Shown here piece after piece: positions 22,561 through 33,482 of a stretch of DNA of 64,000 nt (position 1 is the first letter of the stretch; every line of letters begins with the position of its first letter). This DNA comes from Acanthosepion esculentum. Its lineage: Eukaryota > Mollusca > Cephalopoda > Sepiida > Sepiidae. The DNA is taken from positions 57,588,446-57,652,445 of the forward strand of contig OZ038500.1 in assembly GCA_964036315.1 (NCBI GenBank), given 5' to 3'. Both the position numbers and the translations under genes were made by a program. The notes beneath the pieces were generated by a model, which ran no database searches, was not told the origin of the DNA, and was given only the letters and a program-made list of their open reading frames with translations.

Positions 22561-24250
22561 TATCCTGGAATATAAGTGGGTGTGTTTTTTTGTTTGAGGT
22601 GATTATGTAATTCTAGCAGAACTTCGGGTTTCTTGATAGTCCATGGTGGAATATTGGCTCAATCCATTTCTTGTTTACTTGAGACTGAGGTGCCTAACTC
22701 TTCATCAATAGATTTCATCATGAGTGCGTAAGGTTGTATAGCAGTATACTTTTGTCGGAATAGATCGCAGTAATTCGGTCCAAAAGTAATGCTGTTAGAC
22801 ATGATTTTATTTTTACAGAGTACTCTAGTGCCAGTTTAGTGATCCGTAAATGTTGAGTTTTTTCATTAGCTTCTAAACAGAATGCAAAGCGTCAAACTCG
22901 TACGCTGGGGATTTTCTGAAAGCCCAGCGTACGAGTTTGACGCTTTGCATTGAGATTTTTTAGGTACTACATTGTGGCCGCCCCCTATATGAAACTAACG
23001 TAACCCAGTTTTGAGCGATATAGTGATCTGTATAACTTGATTAAGGTTAGTCTATCTGCTCCCCATTCAGTATGGGTCACTACACGCAGGAGTTGTAGGG
23101 ATTTGCTATATTTCGTTTGCAAATATTTTAGATGGTGAATGAAATTTCATTTTTAATATCAAAGATAATGCCTTGTTTTGTCCCACAACTGGGATTTTTG
23201 CTTTGAATACTTTTAAAATGGGTCATTTTACATTTCTCTTAATGTGAAGAAATATAGGCATTTGGTTTTCGTTTTGGAAACGTAAACCCATTTTCAGTGG
23301 TCCGTTTGTGTATTTTATTGACACATTGTTGAAGTTGTCTTTCAGTGGTATTCATATGCCTACATCTGTAAATGATTAGAAAATCGTCGACATATAGAGA
23401 GCTTATTACTTTTTAGGTTTATGTTTTTTTTTTTACTATGGAGTTCATTTTTATGCAACATAATGCTTCCTTGTGGAACCCTTCTTGATCTTGCAGTTCC
23501 GATAGCGTACTTCCTATACGGACTTGAAACCTACGGTCTTTCAGAAACCATCATTTTAGACTCAGTTTATGCAGATCCTTCAATTCTAAGTAAAAAAAAA
23601 GACTACCGTGAGAAGTTCTTTCTTAATAAAAGCTTCCCTTACAAAGTTTTCGAGGCGCACTAAGTGATCCATGGTAAGCCTTTTCTTCCTAAAAGCACAT
23701 TGATAGCCACTGATTAGGCCGATAGTTTCCAGATACCAAGTCAACCTGTTGACCATTATCTCCATAGTTTTACATATCTCGTTAGTGCTATCGGTCTGTA
23801 GCTTTCAGGATCTGTGTCATCCTTTCCAGGTTTTGGAATAAGGATGATGAATGACAGTCTCCACATATTTGGGAAGGTGTCACTTGCCAATATGTTGTTA
23901 TACTTGTTATAGAAATTTAGTAAAAGTTGTAATGATTTCTTGGGCAACTCTTTTATGAATTGATAGTGAATAACATCTCGTCTCACGGCTATATTTTGAG
24001 CTTTGTTTAAAGATTCATTTACTTCCGCTGTAGTAAATGGTAAGTTATAGCTCTCTACATTATTTGATTGAAAGTTTAACTTTAGTTTTTCAGCTTTTTT
24101 TAAAACTTCAGAAAATGTTGGCTACCATTCTTAGCAGATGAGTTTTTGGATATTGTTTTGGCTAATTGATTAGCGATATCATTTTGCTGGTTATTTTACC
24201 GTTACTTATCGAGAGATGATTTATAGCGTTAGTATGGTGTTTACCAGCTA
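22561..24250 (-). pseudogene. LINE reverse transcriptase domain
   Basis: N-terminal palm: IHYQFIKELPKKSLQLLLNF and PKPGKDDTDPESYRPIALT near 23756-23986. Then LISGYQCAFRKKRLTMDHLV near 23660-23730, RVPQGSIM near 23470-23490, and the catalytic LYVDDFLIIY at about 23378-23398, intact. The thumb region YRSLYRSKLGYVSFIYG follows near 23000. Several frameshifts join these blocks, so no protein can be made. The hairpin at 22881-22951 replaces part of the coding sequence. Confidence 0.85.
22881..22951. repeat. Perfect 29-bp hairpin within the LINE
   Basis: 22881-22909 is the exact reverse complement of 22923-22951, with a 13-base loop. In LINE frame the right half reads NAKRQTRTLG in place of the expected H-x-G-L-R-L-A-L-G region. 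One arm therefore looks like an inverted copy of the adjacent coding sequence that overwrote the ancestral codons. Confidence 0.93.
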
Positions 24251-24256
24251 TTTTCC

Positions 24257-24672
24257 CGTCCTGGGTATGATGATAAACTACATCTGTGTCCTGGGTGAGA
24301 GGATAAACTACATCCAACAGCAAGGCCTCTGATCAGGAGGTTTTGAGGAGCATGAAACCATCTCTTAATTGCTGGTGTTCCCGGGTCCACCCTGACCCTT
24401 GGTGGTAGTACCTGTCAGGGTCCCAGCTATGGGCAAATAATTAACCCCAAAATGGGGTGAAAACACTATGAAAGTGTAAAAATAGATTTTAATATCAGAA
24501 ATACATTTTTTTTTTAAATTATTGCCAACAGTACATTTTTGAAGAAAACATATTACCAAAAATAAATTTATCAAGGAAAAAATATTACCAGCAACAAAGA
24601 TTTTATTGGCATTAATTAACCCATTGAGGTTGATATACCGTATAACAATACAAACAAAACCAAAACAAAACA
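24257..24672 (+). mobile_element. SINE-like retroposon with 11-bp target duplication
   Basis: The duplicated AGCTATTTTCC lies at 24246-24256 and 24673-24683, exactly bounding an insertion of 416 bases. The insertion starts CGTCCTGGGTATGATG, has a roughly 30-base module repeated twice, a body with GTTCCCGGGTCCACC, and ends GTTGATATACCGTATAACAA with an A-rich tail. Target duplication plus A-rich tail shows LINE-type retroposition. It lies in opposite orientation to the host LINE. No typical pol III boxes are evident. Confidence 0.9.
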
Positions 24673-24839
24673 AGCTATTTTCCTTATCGTATCCGATACA
24701 GATTTTTTGTGGCAAAATTAAGTCCGGTCACGTCATGTTTCCAAGATATTTTTTTCCTTTCTTTAATGTTTTTCCGTATTTTTCCTCGAGTTGCTTAAAT
24801 TTTAACAAATTAGAGGTTGAGGGCTGTTAGCTGAAATCT

Positions 24840-25715
24840 CTCAAAGCTCTTCATCTGAGCGTGATAGTTTTCTTACACTCATAATTGAACCAACGTATAT
24901 TACGCTCTTTTTGTACTGAACGTGTTGGGGTGCATTCCTTTGCTATAGATATAAGGATCTCGGTAAACTGTTCTAAATCCTTGATGCATTTACCTTCAGC
25001 TAGTTTATCAGAGCATTAGTTTATAAATTCGCGTTATTTCGCTCCGTCTAATTTCCAACGGAGAGGATTTTTATCATTATGTTCTGAATTTTACTGAACA
25101 ATTGGCAAGTTATCAATATCGCATGTTTCCGCCAGAACCTTCCAAGCGAAATACATATCGATTGATAGATCACATATAGATAAATCTATTGCATAGTAGA
25201 TGTCAGTAAATAGATTTATGTCGGTCGGCGTTTTATCAATACATAAATCATTGTTGTTTATAATTGTTTCTAAAGCCCTTCAGTGATATGGTGCTTTGTC
25301 AGCGAAAGTCCCCTAGTATGAAAATGGGTTCAGGGAGTTGTTTTATAATTTAATGAATTTTGGCTTCATTTACCCGTCCATTAGTACCATTGGGGTATAT
25401 TCATAGCAAATGTTTATTGGCCTATGTAGGTTCACTTTAATTAACAACAGTCGCCTGTAAATTAGTTGTCAATCTTACTTTGTAGTACATCATTCCTAAC
25501 CAGGATAGATGAACCCCCAGTGGCACGAAGCCCAGTGTCACGTATCTGGTCCTATTGTTGATATTCTTTTATATTCATTTTGTCACTTTGCTTAAGGAAT
25601 GTTTCCTGGAGGCAAACAAATGCTAGTGACAGGTCTGTTATTAACTGAAGCAGTTCATTTATACTTGCTTTTATTCCACGCCAATTCCATTGAATTATCT
25701 TATGCATAGCTGTTT
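24840..25715 (-). pseudogene. LINE APE-type endonuclease
   Basis: Minus strand from about 25690: IHWNWRGIKASINELLQLIT and LSLAFVCLQETFLK give the N-terminal block with the catalytic Glu of LQET. Near 25300, IFILGDF matches the ILGDFN block with its catalytic Asp. Near 25150-25200, IDLSICDLSIDMYFAWKV then CDIDNLPIV correspond to the IDLT and S-D-H-x-P-I blocks, the catalytic His having become Asn. Stops interrupt it. The enzyme would nick target DNA before reverse transcription. Confidence 0.78.
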
Positions 25716-25735
25716 AAACATTTTCGGCCTTTAGC

Positions 25736-26930
25736 TTATGTGGTTTTGATTTCTTTTTCCCAGGTTTTCATTTTGGAAGTTTTAGCCGTTTGTGGGTTCT
25801 GGCTTTCCAACTTTATCTTCTCTAGTTTCTCATAACGGTTTTGCGTAGGAATTTGTTCGTTGTGGATTTCCGGCTTTTGTTTGGCTGATTCGGTTCTTTT
25901 GGGAAATAAGTTTTTCATTCTGTTTTTCCTGGGTTTTGGTGGACGGATAAGAGATCGCTGTGACTTTTCTTAAGTAGGAGATTTGATATTTTTGGTAGTA
26001 TTGGTTTGTGTTTCAGCTGTCGTTTTGTTATTGCCTTTTTCTTTATTTACTCTTTCAGTTTTTTTTATCGTCCTTCTTTTGCGTTTCAGTCTGCACTATT
26101 TCATTGAAAGGTAAGGCATTTTTTAGGTAAGTTTGAAATTTGGGCCAATCATTTGATCCCAAGTATATGAGCTTCTCGATAACGGCTCTGTATTTCTCAA
26201 GCTGACTGGCATTAATTGTACTCTTATTTTCCGTCATTCTTTCGTAGTAAGGGCCTTCCATGTAACCTTCTACCACTTGCCTTGCTTCTGAAAATGAGAA
26301 TCTTCTTTTATATTTTACTTCAAAAATTTACCTTTCCTTTTTCCAAAATTCGCATGTTCTTGACTATGTTGGATGGCTTTCCTGGCAGTTAGCACAGGTT
26401 AATGCATCGTGCCATTCGTCTGCAGTATGTTCTGAATCTCTTTCTCTACATTTTCCACATATTAGGAAACTCCTGCAGATATCAATATTAGGTCCAAAGT
26501 TTTGGTACCTAAATCATGTTAGTGGAGCCGGAATATGTTGGCTCAATATTATACACTATTTTTACTTTGGGGGAATTTCAGGTGTGCCAAAATTAAGTAT
26601 ATATGTGTCAGTTAAAATTGTGACCTCTTTTCTTTTAATTGATATACTATGGTAATCGCTGACCCCTTGGCTTCCTAAGGCAGATATAATTTCCTCAGGT
26701 GCGCCTAATGAATCCCTTAGAAATATTCAGTCTTGCACGAGGAAAGGTTTTAATTTTGATATTATGAAAGGTCTTCATCGTTATTATATTTTCTGTGTGT
26801 TTCCTATGTTCCACCTCAACCAGCAAATTGCCATCTTTCATCTTTCTAACTGTTTAAGGATTAATCCTACTGAATCGTACCTTTTTAATTAAGAAAGATG
26901 AAATTTCTGCCAGCGGAGTTTATTCTAGGG
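25736..26930 (-). pseudogene. LINE ORF1 (gag-like) relic
   Basis: The minus-strand frames 26276-26055 (INASQLEKYRAVIEKLIYLG) and 25918-25736 (lysine-rich tail) form the middle and C-terminus. Near 26380-26500 a cysteine cluster CGKCRERDSEHTADEWHDAL then TCANC resembles the zinc-knuckle region of I-clade ORF1 proteins, which bind element RNA. Stops and shifts are common. The 5' boundary is unclear and may run to the repeat starting at 26998. Confidence 0.65.
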
Positions 26931-26997
26931 ACGGGAGTAGTAATAAATCTTGTAAATTCCGTATTATTTTCTGTTTTAGAATCATAGCCTGAAGGTT

Positions 26998-28145
26998 TTG
27001 TAATGTCAACGAATACTCGTTGTCGCTTTCGTAATGCGCGTTGCAGTAGAGACTTTGTAATCGCAGATACAACTATAGTAACGCCGTTAAACTTTACTAG
27101 TGTCAGATGCCTTGGAATCTAACCAGTGCATCACTGGATATAATGGTCATTCATTTAAGCAGGTTGAAGCCGGCACTAGTTAATCGAAGAAGTCCAATTC
27201 AGCTTCATGACAATGATGGGCCATATAATCCCAGTTTCGCACAACTGAAGCTAACCGTGTTGGGATAGGAAACTTTGCCACATCCACTATGTTCCCCTGA
27301 TCTCTGGCGCACTAACTACCATTTTTCAAACATCTTGACAATTATTAAAGCCAAATTAAATACCGTTGCATAGAAAATACAGAAATAACATTCAAAGACT
27401 TATTGTCGTCAAAAGCTTTATAGTTTTATTGTGAAGGCATAAATAACCTTGTAACTCAATGGCTGTAATGTATATATTTTAATGGTTCCTATTTGGACTG
27501 ATCTAAACACTGTTTAAATACATTCACTCAGGAATAAAATTGGATTCTAAAATCGGATATTATCTCCCGAACAACCTAATAAATATATTAAAATATGAAA
27601 TTAAATGATTTAGACGTTAATATGAAGAACAAAAAACAAAAACAAACACCTTACTATAAATAAAGACGGTTTTCGTGATGTCAACGAACACTCGTTTGAC
27701 ACTTTTGTAATGTCAACGAATACTTGTTGTCACTTTCGTAATGCTCATTGTAGTAGAGACTTTGTAATCGCAGATACAACTATAGAAATACCGTTGAACA
27801 ATACTGTTGTCAGACGCCTTCGAAGAACACTCGCACTGATAGTAGTTGATCGATAATATTCTCTCGAAAAGCAACCACCGAATAGTAATCCGTATAGAGA
27901 AGAGTATAGTGAAAAGTACAGAGAATAGCGAAGGGTATAGTAATACAGGATGGGGTGGAAATAGTGATCCGTATAGTAATAGAGGATAGAATAGAAATGG
28001 TGATCAATTAGACGCCACGCTATTTCCCATATATACATTTCCCTTTAGATCACGTGATCTGTTTATTTCAAATGGGATCACCTGTGTTTACTTTCTGGTA
28101 ATCTGTGATTAAACCCAAGTGTCAGCAGCGATACTTTATTCCTAT
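26998..28145. repeat. Composite block repeated at 48.99-50.03 kb
   Basis: A mariner 3' half (27113-27579) followed by about 565 bases of another repeat (words GATGTCAACGAACACTCGTT, GTAATCGCAGATACAACTAT, TTTAGATCACGTGATCTG, ending CTTTATTCCTATATAA). The same join occurs at 48993-50025. A separate partial copy of the second repeat (26998-27118) precedes the mariner piece. Identity extends beyond the mariner terminal repeat, so the block moved or was duplicated as one unit. Confidence 0.88.
27113..27579 (+). pseudogene. Mariner transposase C-terminal half
   Basis: Frames give LSRLKPALVNRRSPIQLHDN (second catalytic Asp in HDN) and LCSPDLWRTNYHF (third Asp in SPDL). In a third frame there is a tail like FYCEGINNLVTQW, as in Hsmar1/SETMAR-related mariners. 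The 3' terminus, read in reverse, starts TTAGGTTGTTCGGG, close to the TTAGGTTG ends of that mariner group, and is followed by TA. The first half and left terminus are missing. Confidence 0.82.
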
Positions 28146-28149
28146 ATAA

Positions 28150-28590
28150 CACTAAGCTTGGATTTTGAAAGGCATTTATTCCAATGTGTCTTTGGTTTTC
28201 GGTGTCACAATTTCCATGTTTTGTTAACATTCTTCCCATATATTTACATTTCCATACATGCTTGATTTTGTTATCCTCAGTTCGGTGAACGCATTTGGGT
28301 CTTTCTCTAGCTGGCAACTATACAATTTTCTCTACTAAAATTGGTGTTTAGTCCTTTCTTCTTACTTTCCTTTACTACATTCTGTAGGAGTTCCTGTAAT
28401 TTCCTTCCTCTGTCTGCCCTCGACATTGTATCATCCGTATAACTTACGTTGTTATGATTGTGTTCACCAATAATGAATCCTGTTAAAACTTCTAGTTATC
28501 TTATGACTGTTTATTCAAGAGGGGTTCCTATAATTTCCTTTCTCTGTATGCCATCAACACTGTGCCATCCGTATAACTTATGTTGGTAAG
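28150..28590 (-). pseudogene. RTE-like LINE RT palm/thumb fragment
   Basis: Minus strand from 28590: the palm segment with IRYTDDTMSR-like words near 28425 (YADD changed to YTDD), a K-L-Q-E-L-L block, then KHVWKCKYMGRMLTKHGNCD near 28200-28270 (the F-x-Y-L-G-x-x-L-T-x-D-G-x-C-D block) and HIGINAFQNP. This LINE copy is the source type for the satellite that begins at about 28383 and resumes after the LTR element. Confidence 0.75.
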
Positions 28591-28875
28591 TGTTATGGGA
28601 ACTTACCTGCAACGAGAATGGACTCTCCCTGACTCTATAAATACTGCGCATCTCTGAGAGAGAGAGAGAAGAAGAGGAATAAGTTGAGACCTAACGAGTC
28701 AAGAGATATTAGTTCACTCTAAACCAGACTGACAGTTAATACTAACAGCTTCAACTTCTTGTATTATATTTCTGTTGTAATATATCTTTGTTATTTACTA
28801 CTCTTGTGTTCGTGTTGTTCTCCCTTGGTTCTACCTTGGACCATAACCCTGGTGCGAGGATATTGGAACATAACA
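28591..28875 (+). repeat. 5' LTR
   Basis: 285 bases with inverted ends TGTTATG/CATAACA. It holds a TATA box and a GA run four bases longer than that of the 3' LTR. Confidence 0.96.
28636..28643 (+). promoter_or_regulatory. LTR TATA box
   Basis: TATAAATA 45 bases into the 5' LTR, conserved at 33247-33254 in the 3' LTR. It fits the start of U3-R transcription. No transcript evidence can be seen in sequence. Confidence 0.6.
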
Positions 28876-28876
28876 G

Positions 28877-28890
28877 TGGCAACGAGGACT
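28877..28890 (+). promoter_or_regulatory. Primer-binding site
   Basis: TGGCAACGAGGACT starts one base after the 5' LTR. A PBS begins TGG because it pairs with the CCA end of a tRNA. I cannot name the tRNA. Confidence 0.7.
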
Positions 28891-29129
28891 GAAGAAACAA
28901 ACTCTACGTGGAGAAATCCTAAAAAAGTATACTCAATAAACAAGTTCTACGTGGAGAACCTACAAAAAATATTTTACTATCGGTCGCCCATAAAAGAGGC
29001 GACGTTAGTACTAAGAAAAAAAAAATTTATACGCGAACTTAAATAAAAGAAGATTTTTGGACACCAACTTTACAGTAGTAACAAAGACCTGAAGTCTAAA
29101 CTAAAAGAAAAATACTTACAAACAATTAT

Positions 29130-29881
29130 GGTAAGTATGGAAGACTTTAACCATATTAGGACTTATGAAAATACAATTTGAGCAGCAACAGAAAATCGAA
29201 CAGAAGCACCTTGAACTACAAGTATTATTGCTACGGGTAATAACAAATAAAGGGCAAATAAAGGGCAAAATTCCGAGAATGAAACAGTTCTATCGCAAAA
29301 TGCTATATGGAGCTCTATCGAAGACTTCACTTATGCACCGGACGAAGACAAAACCTTCGCAGCTTACTTCGAAGGTACGAAGATTTATATGAATTTGATT
29401 GCGGGAATTGGTCAGACGCGAGAAAAGTGCGTCTACTACTAAGAAAATTAGGGTCAGACGAATACACTAAATTCGTAGACTACATCCTACCGAGGAAAAC
29501 AAATGAGTTAACTTTCAAGGAAGCCATAAAACTGTTAACAGAACTTTTTAGCCCAAAGACCTCATTATTCCATAAAAGATGGAAATGTCTGAATCTAACA
29601 AAAAAGGACAGCGAAGATTATATAACATTCGCTTCCATTGTAAACAAACATTGTGATGACTTTAATTTGGCTGAACTAAGCCTGGACAATTTTAAATGTT
29701 TAATATTCGTTCAAGGCCTGGTTTCGACAAAAGACGCGAAGATCAGACGCAGAATTCTTACAAAACTGGAGAGTGAACCAGAATTGACGCTACAAAAATT
29801 GGCTGAAGACTGTCAGAGATGTATAAGCGTAAAGAAGGACTCAAAAGATATAGAAAAGTCTGGCATCGCTCACATACATTA
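29130..29881 (+). pseudogene. Ty3/gypsy gag (capsid) relic
   Basis: The capsid-type region is open from 29307 to 29881, with VRLLLRKLGSDEYTKFVDYI, FTFKEAIKLL-like and CLNLTKKDSEDYITFASIVN blocks. Gag would form the particle around element RNA. The N-terminal part (SSIEDFTYAPDEDKTFAAYF near 29315-29370) lies in another frame, so a frameshift sits near 29375. Stops occur upstream of 29300. Confidence 0.85.
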
Positions 29882-29989
29882 AGTACAACGACAAACACGT
29901 TTTTCACCCTCCTCAAAAACAAACCAAACCAATTTTTCCTTCTCAAAAACAGGTCAAACAAATTTTTATACTTCAAAAAGTCAATATCA

Positions 29990-30512
29990 GAAAAAAGCTA
30001 CCACCCAGTCCATGCTATCGCTGTGGGCCTTGGCATTGGTATAAAGATTGTCCATACCGCTTTAAGACTTGTCTGTCGGTCATAAAAGTGGGTCATAAAA
30101 GTTCTCATTGTTGGACTAGGAAAGAAATCAGAGTAAGAATCACTAGGACTGACCAAGCAGACAAAACAAACATATGTAAATACGTGTAAGTAGAAATGTT
30201 AAACAGAAAAGTCAGACTACAATTGGATTCCGGTTCGAATTTAACTATTATTAACGTACAAACATGGAGAAAATTGAACAAACAACCATGTTGAGAACCG
30301 TTAAAATTGCTAGGTCGGTAACTGGGAGAAAAATAAAATTTGAAGGAGAAGTTATTACAAATGTGACATTCAATGGAATGACCAAAGAATTAAAAATGTA
30401 TGCACTAAGAAACACAGAAAATCTATTTGGAATGGATGCAGAAAGTCGACCTCTGGGATTTACGAATAAGTACGTACTGCCAAAAAGTGTAAAGTTTATC
30501 GACCGAGGCAGA
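29990..30512 (+). pseudogene. Ty3/gypsy zinc knuckle and aspartic protease relic
   Basis: Near 30010-30050 the knuckle CYRCGPWHWYKDC (C-x2-C-x3-H-x4-C) is followed by a second cysteine/histidine group ending GHKSSHC. The protease active site LQLDSGSNLTIIN has its Asp codon at 30226-30228. A frameshift near 30290 moves the rest of the protease (ITNVTFNGMTKELK) into the frame ending at 30512. Confidence 0.85.
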
Positions 30513-31393
30513 TAAATTAAAGGAGAAAATAAGTTTCCCCGAAGTATTTTCAGCCGGCCTCGAGAGGTGTAAAAAAATGGCAGCAAATATAGAAATCAAA
30601 GAAAACGTACAACCTATCTTCAAGAAGAAAAGGAACGTACCTTTTGCTTCAATAGAAAAAATAAATCAAGAGTTGGATAGACGCGAAAAAATCGGTATAT
30701 TGACAAAAGCAGAATACAGTCAATGGGCCGCACCTACGGTTTACGTCAAAAAGAAATCGGGTGAGATTTGAATATGCGCTGATTACTCAACGGGATTGAA
30801 CGCAGCGATAAAGGATTACCACTATCCTCTACCCAGCCCAGAAGAAGTTTTCACAAAATTAAACGGAGGAAAATCTTTCTCAAAAATAGACTTGAGCGAA
30901 GCGTACCTACAAATACCAGTAGATGAGGAAAGCTCGAGATTATTGTGCATAAACACGCACAAAGGATTATACAAGTTCCAAAGATTACCATTTGGGATTA
31001 AGGTCCCGCCGGCAATATTTCAACAAATAATGGATACTATGCTAGGCGGACTTGATTTCACGATTGCATACCTGGGTGACATACTGATAAATAGTAAAAA
31101 CATTGAACAACACTGGGAACACGTTCAAGAAGTTTTCCTGAGAATACAAAACTATGGTTTCAAGGTAAAAGAAAACAAATGCGATTTCTTTATGAAGAAA
31201 ATAAAATATCTGGGCCAAATCATCGATGAAGAAGGAAGCCGACCAGACCCAGAAAGGGCAACGGCAATAAAAATAAATGCCAGCTCCAAAAAACGTAACC
31301 GAATTACAAACCTTCTTAGGCTTAGTGAATTATTACCAAGAATTCATTCCAAACATGCATAAATTACGCACACCCCTAAACGAACTGTTAAAG
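30513..31393 (+). pseudogene. Ty3/gypsy reverse transcriptase, active site altered
   Basis: A long frame 30577-31362 contains YSQWAAPTVYVKKKSG, FSKIDLSEAYLQIPVDEES (first palm Asp) and FQRLPFGIKVPPAIFQQIMD. The catalytic YxDD is YLGD: codon 31075-31077 is Gly where Asp is required. A TGA at 30769-30771 interrupts the frame where CGA (Arg) would be expected, a CpG-type transition. Near 31280 the frame shifts for the connection block. A TAG is at 31394-31396. Confidence 0.93.
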
Positions 31394-31396
31394 TAG

Positions 31397-32061
31397 GGAA
31401 AAATTTGGGAGTGGACAGATAAATGCGAGAAAACTTTTGACAAATTAATTAAAACACTAACCGCGAACCTATTTTTAGCGCACTATGACCCAAAATTAGA
31501 AATAATAGTTGCAAGTGACGCGAGTGCCTATGGAGTCGGGGCATGTGTACTGCATACATTTCTGCATGGGACAATAAAACCCATAGTGCATGCTTCAAGA
31601 ACTTTGATATCAACAGAGAAATATACCCACAAATCGAAAAAGAAGAGCTGGGGATTATTTTTGCAGTTACAAGATTTCATAGATATATCTACGGGAGATA
31701 TTTTACTTTACAGAAGGACCACAAGTCGTTACTACCAATATTTGGATCGAAGAAAAGTCTACCCGTTTACACAGCAAATAGGTTGCTAAGATGGGGTACA
31801 ATTTTACTGAACTACACTTTCAAATTGGAGTACATGCCAACGAATAAAATTGGGCATGCAGATGGTCTCTTGAGACTAATACCTAAGAAAACGGAGCCAT
31901 TGGAAGATTCCGTGATCGCAGCCCTACGACATGAAGAATATATCAGGACATCACTATGTAGTACAGTTCTAAACCTCCCCGTCACACTACAAGAGATAAG
32001 AAATGAAGCAATAAATGATGAAATTCTAAAAGAAACAAAAAACAAAAATTGCAGAAAAAAA
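31397..32061 (+). pseudogene. Ty3/gypsy RNase H relic
   Basis: Starts with the tether block WEWTDKCEKTFDKL, then IIVASDASAYGVGACV with the first catalytic Asp. After a frameshift near 31545 come YPQIEKEELGIIFAVTRFHR (catalytic Glu) and QKDHKSLL (Asp). It ends with NKIGHADGLLRLIPKK, the A-D-x-L-S-R block. The last 173 codons are open. RNase H would remove the RNA strand during reverse transcription. Confidence 0.9.
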
Positions 32062-33190
32062 TAAAAAGGTATCCGACAGTTTTTCGTCATGTGACAACGT
32101 TCTATTATATAACGAAAGGGTAGTAATTCCGAAAAAACTACAAAGACGAATCCTAAAGGACTTCCACATGGGCCATCCAGGAAAGAACAGAATGAAATCG
32201 TTAATGCGTAGTTACGTATATTGGCAAAACATGGATCAGAACATTACATATATGGTGGAAAAATGCAAGGGTTGTTCCTTAGCAGCAAAAGCACCGCCGA
32301 TCATCCATAAGCTTTGGCCAGAGACAGATCGTCTGTGGTCAAGAATCCTAGTCGACTTCGCAGGTCCAATAGATGGTGTCTACTATTTGATCATAGCAGA
32401 CAGTTATAGTAAATGGCCGGAAGTGTTGCAGAAAACCAACTTCTGAAACTACCATAAATTGCCTCCACGAGTTGTTTTCTCGTTTCGGAGTGGTTGATTG
32501 TCTAGTCACTGATAATGGGACACAATTCACATCTGCGGACTTTCAAGAATTTTGCGAAACTTTCCAAGTTAAACATATCAAATCCCCGCCATATTACCCA
32601 AGATCAAATGGGCAAGCGGAGAGATTTGTAGACACACTCGAAAGTGCGTTAAGAAAGCATATGACGTGCCTACAGAAAAGGCGTTGCAACAATTTTTACA
32701 AGTATATCGAATTACTCCAAACAGTGCTATGCCATCGGCATTATCACCAGCGGAAGTGATGTTGGCACGGAAAATCAGATCAGTATTTGACAAGTTGCTA
32801 CCAAAACAAACAAAAGGAATACCAATGTCGTTAGTACCTAAAAGAAAATTCTACCCAGGAGTGAAAGTTTTTTTCAAAACGTATAAAAACATTACATCCT
32901 ACAGGCAGCAAGATACAATTGAAAAAAAGAATCGGGAACATAGTTTACACAATACAGGTCCGGAAATTCTCACATAAAAGACATGGAAATCAAATAAGAA
33001 AGAGACCGTTGGATGATTCTAAAGGTCTACCCCAGGAAGAAGTGATGAATACCATATTCGATACATTCGATATGCAAAGGGCGCAAACAATGTCTGAACC
33101 ACGAAAATCGACCAGGAAAAGAAACGTCACAGAGCCTTTAATAATAAATCCAAAGAAAAAGATACTAAAGACCCCTGCGACGCAAACGTT
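32062..33190 (+). pseudogene. Ty3/gypsy integrase relic
   Basis: An HHCC zinc-binding block runs from the HMGHPGKN region to EKCKGC (near 32165-32270). The catalytic triad is present by codon: Asp at 32354-32356 (ILVDFAGP), Asp at 32511-32513 (VTDNGTQF) and Glu at 32619-32621 (SNGQAER). The first lies in a different frame from the other two, so a shift occurs near 32450. Further shifts near 32690 and 32930 break the C-terminal GPY/F-type region. No chromodomain is recognisable. Confidence 0.9.
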
Positions 33191-33191
33191 T

Positions 33192-33201
33192 TGGAAGGGG
33201 G
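33192..33201 (+). promoter_or_regulatory. Polypurine tract
   Basis: TGGAAGGGGG directly precedes the 3' LTR, the expected primer for plus-strand synthesis. Confidence 0.75.
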
Positions 33202-33482
33202 TGTTATGGGAACTTACCTATAACGAGAATGGACTCTTCCTGACTCTATAAATACTGCGCCTCTCTGAGAGAGAGAAGAAGAGGAATAAGTTGAGACCTA
33301 ATGAGTCAAGACATATTAGTTCACTCTAAACCAGACTGACAGTTAATACTAACACATTCAACTTATTGTATTATATTTCTGTTGTAATATATCTTTGTTA
33401 TTTACTAGTCTTGTGTTCGTGTTGTTCTTTCTTGGTTCTACCTTGGACCCTAACCGTGGTGCGAGGATATTGGACCATAACA
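33202..33482 (+). repeat. 3' LTR
   Basis: 281 bases, same ends as the 5' LTR, followed at once by the duplicated GTAAG. Confidence 0.96.

Larger units (their letters stand above)
21780..26930 (-). mobile_element. I-clade LINE, nearly full length, decayed
   Basis: On the minus strand, from high to low coordinates: a gag-like ORF1 with a CCHC-type cysteine cluster, an APE-type endonuclease, reverse transcriptase with an intact YVDD, and an RNase H domain. This order with a C-terminal RNase H is diagnostic of the I/Ingi/Jockey superclade, I-clade type. Stops and frameshifts are frequent in all parts. A SINE (24257-24672) splits the endonuclease-RT linker. About 4.7 kb remain without the insertion. 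The 5' and 3' ends are not sharply definable. Confidence 0.85.
28591..33482 (+). mobile_element. Ty3/gypsy LTR retrotransposon, complete but decayed
   Basis: Two LTRs start TGTTATGG and end CATAACA. A perfect 5-bp target duplication GTAAG is at 28586-28590 and 33483-33487. Internal order is gag, zinc knuckle, protease, RT, RNase H, integrase, which is the Ty3/gypsy (Metaviridae) order. No envelope-like frame follows the integrase. Frameshifts and stops occur in every domain, and the RT active site is mutated. I count about 15 substitutions and a 4-base indel between the LTRs, roughly 5 percent, so the insertion is old. Confidence 0.96.
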
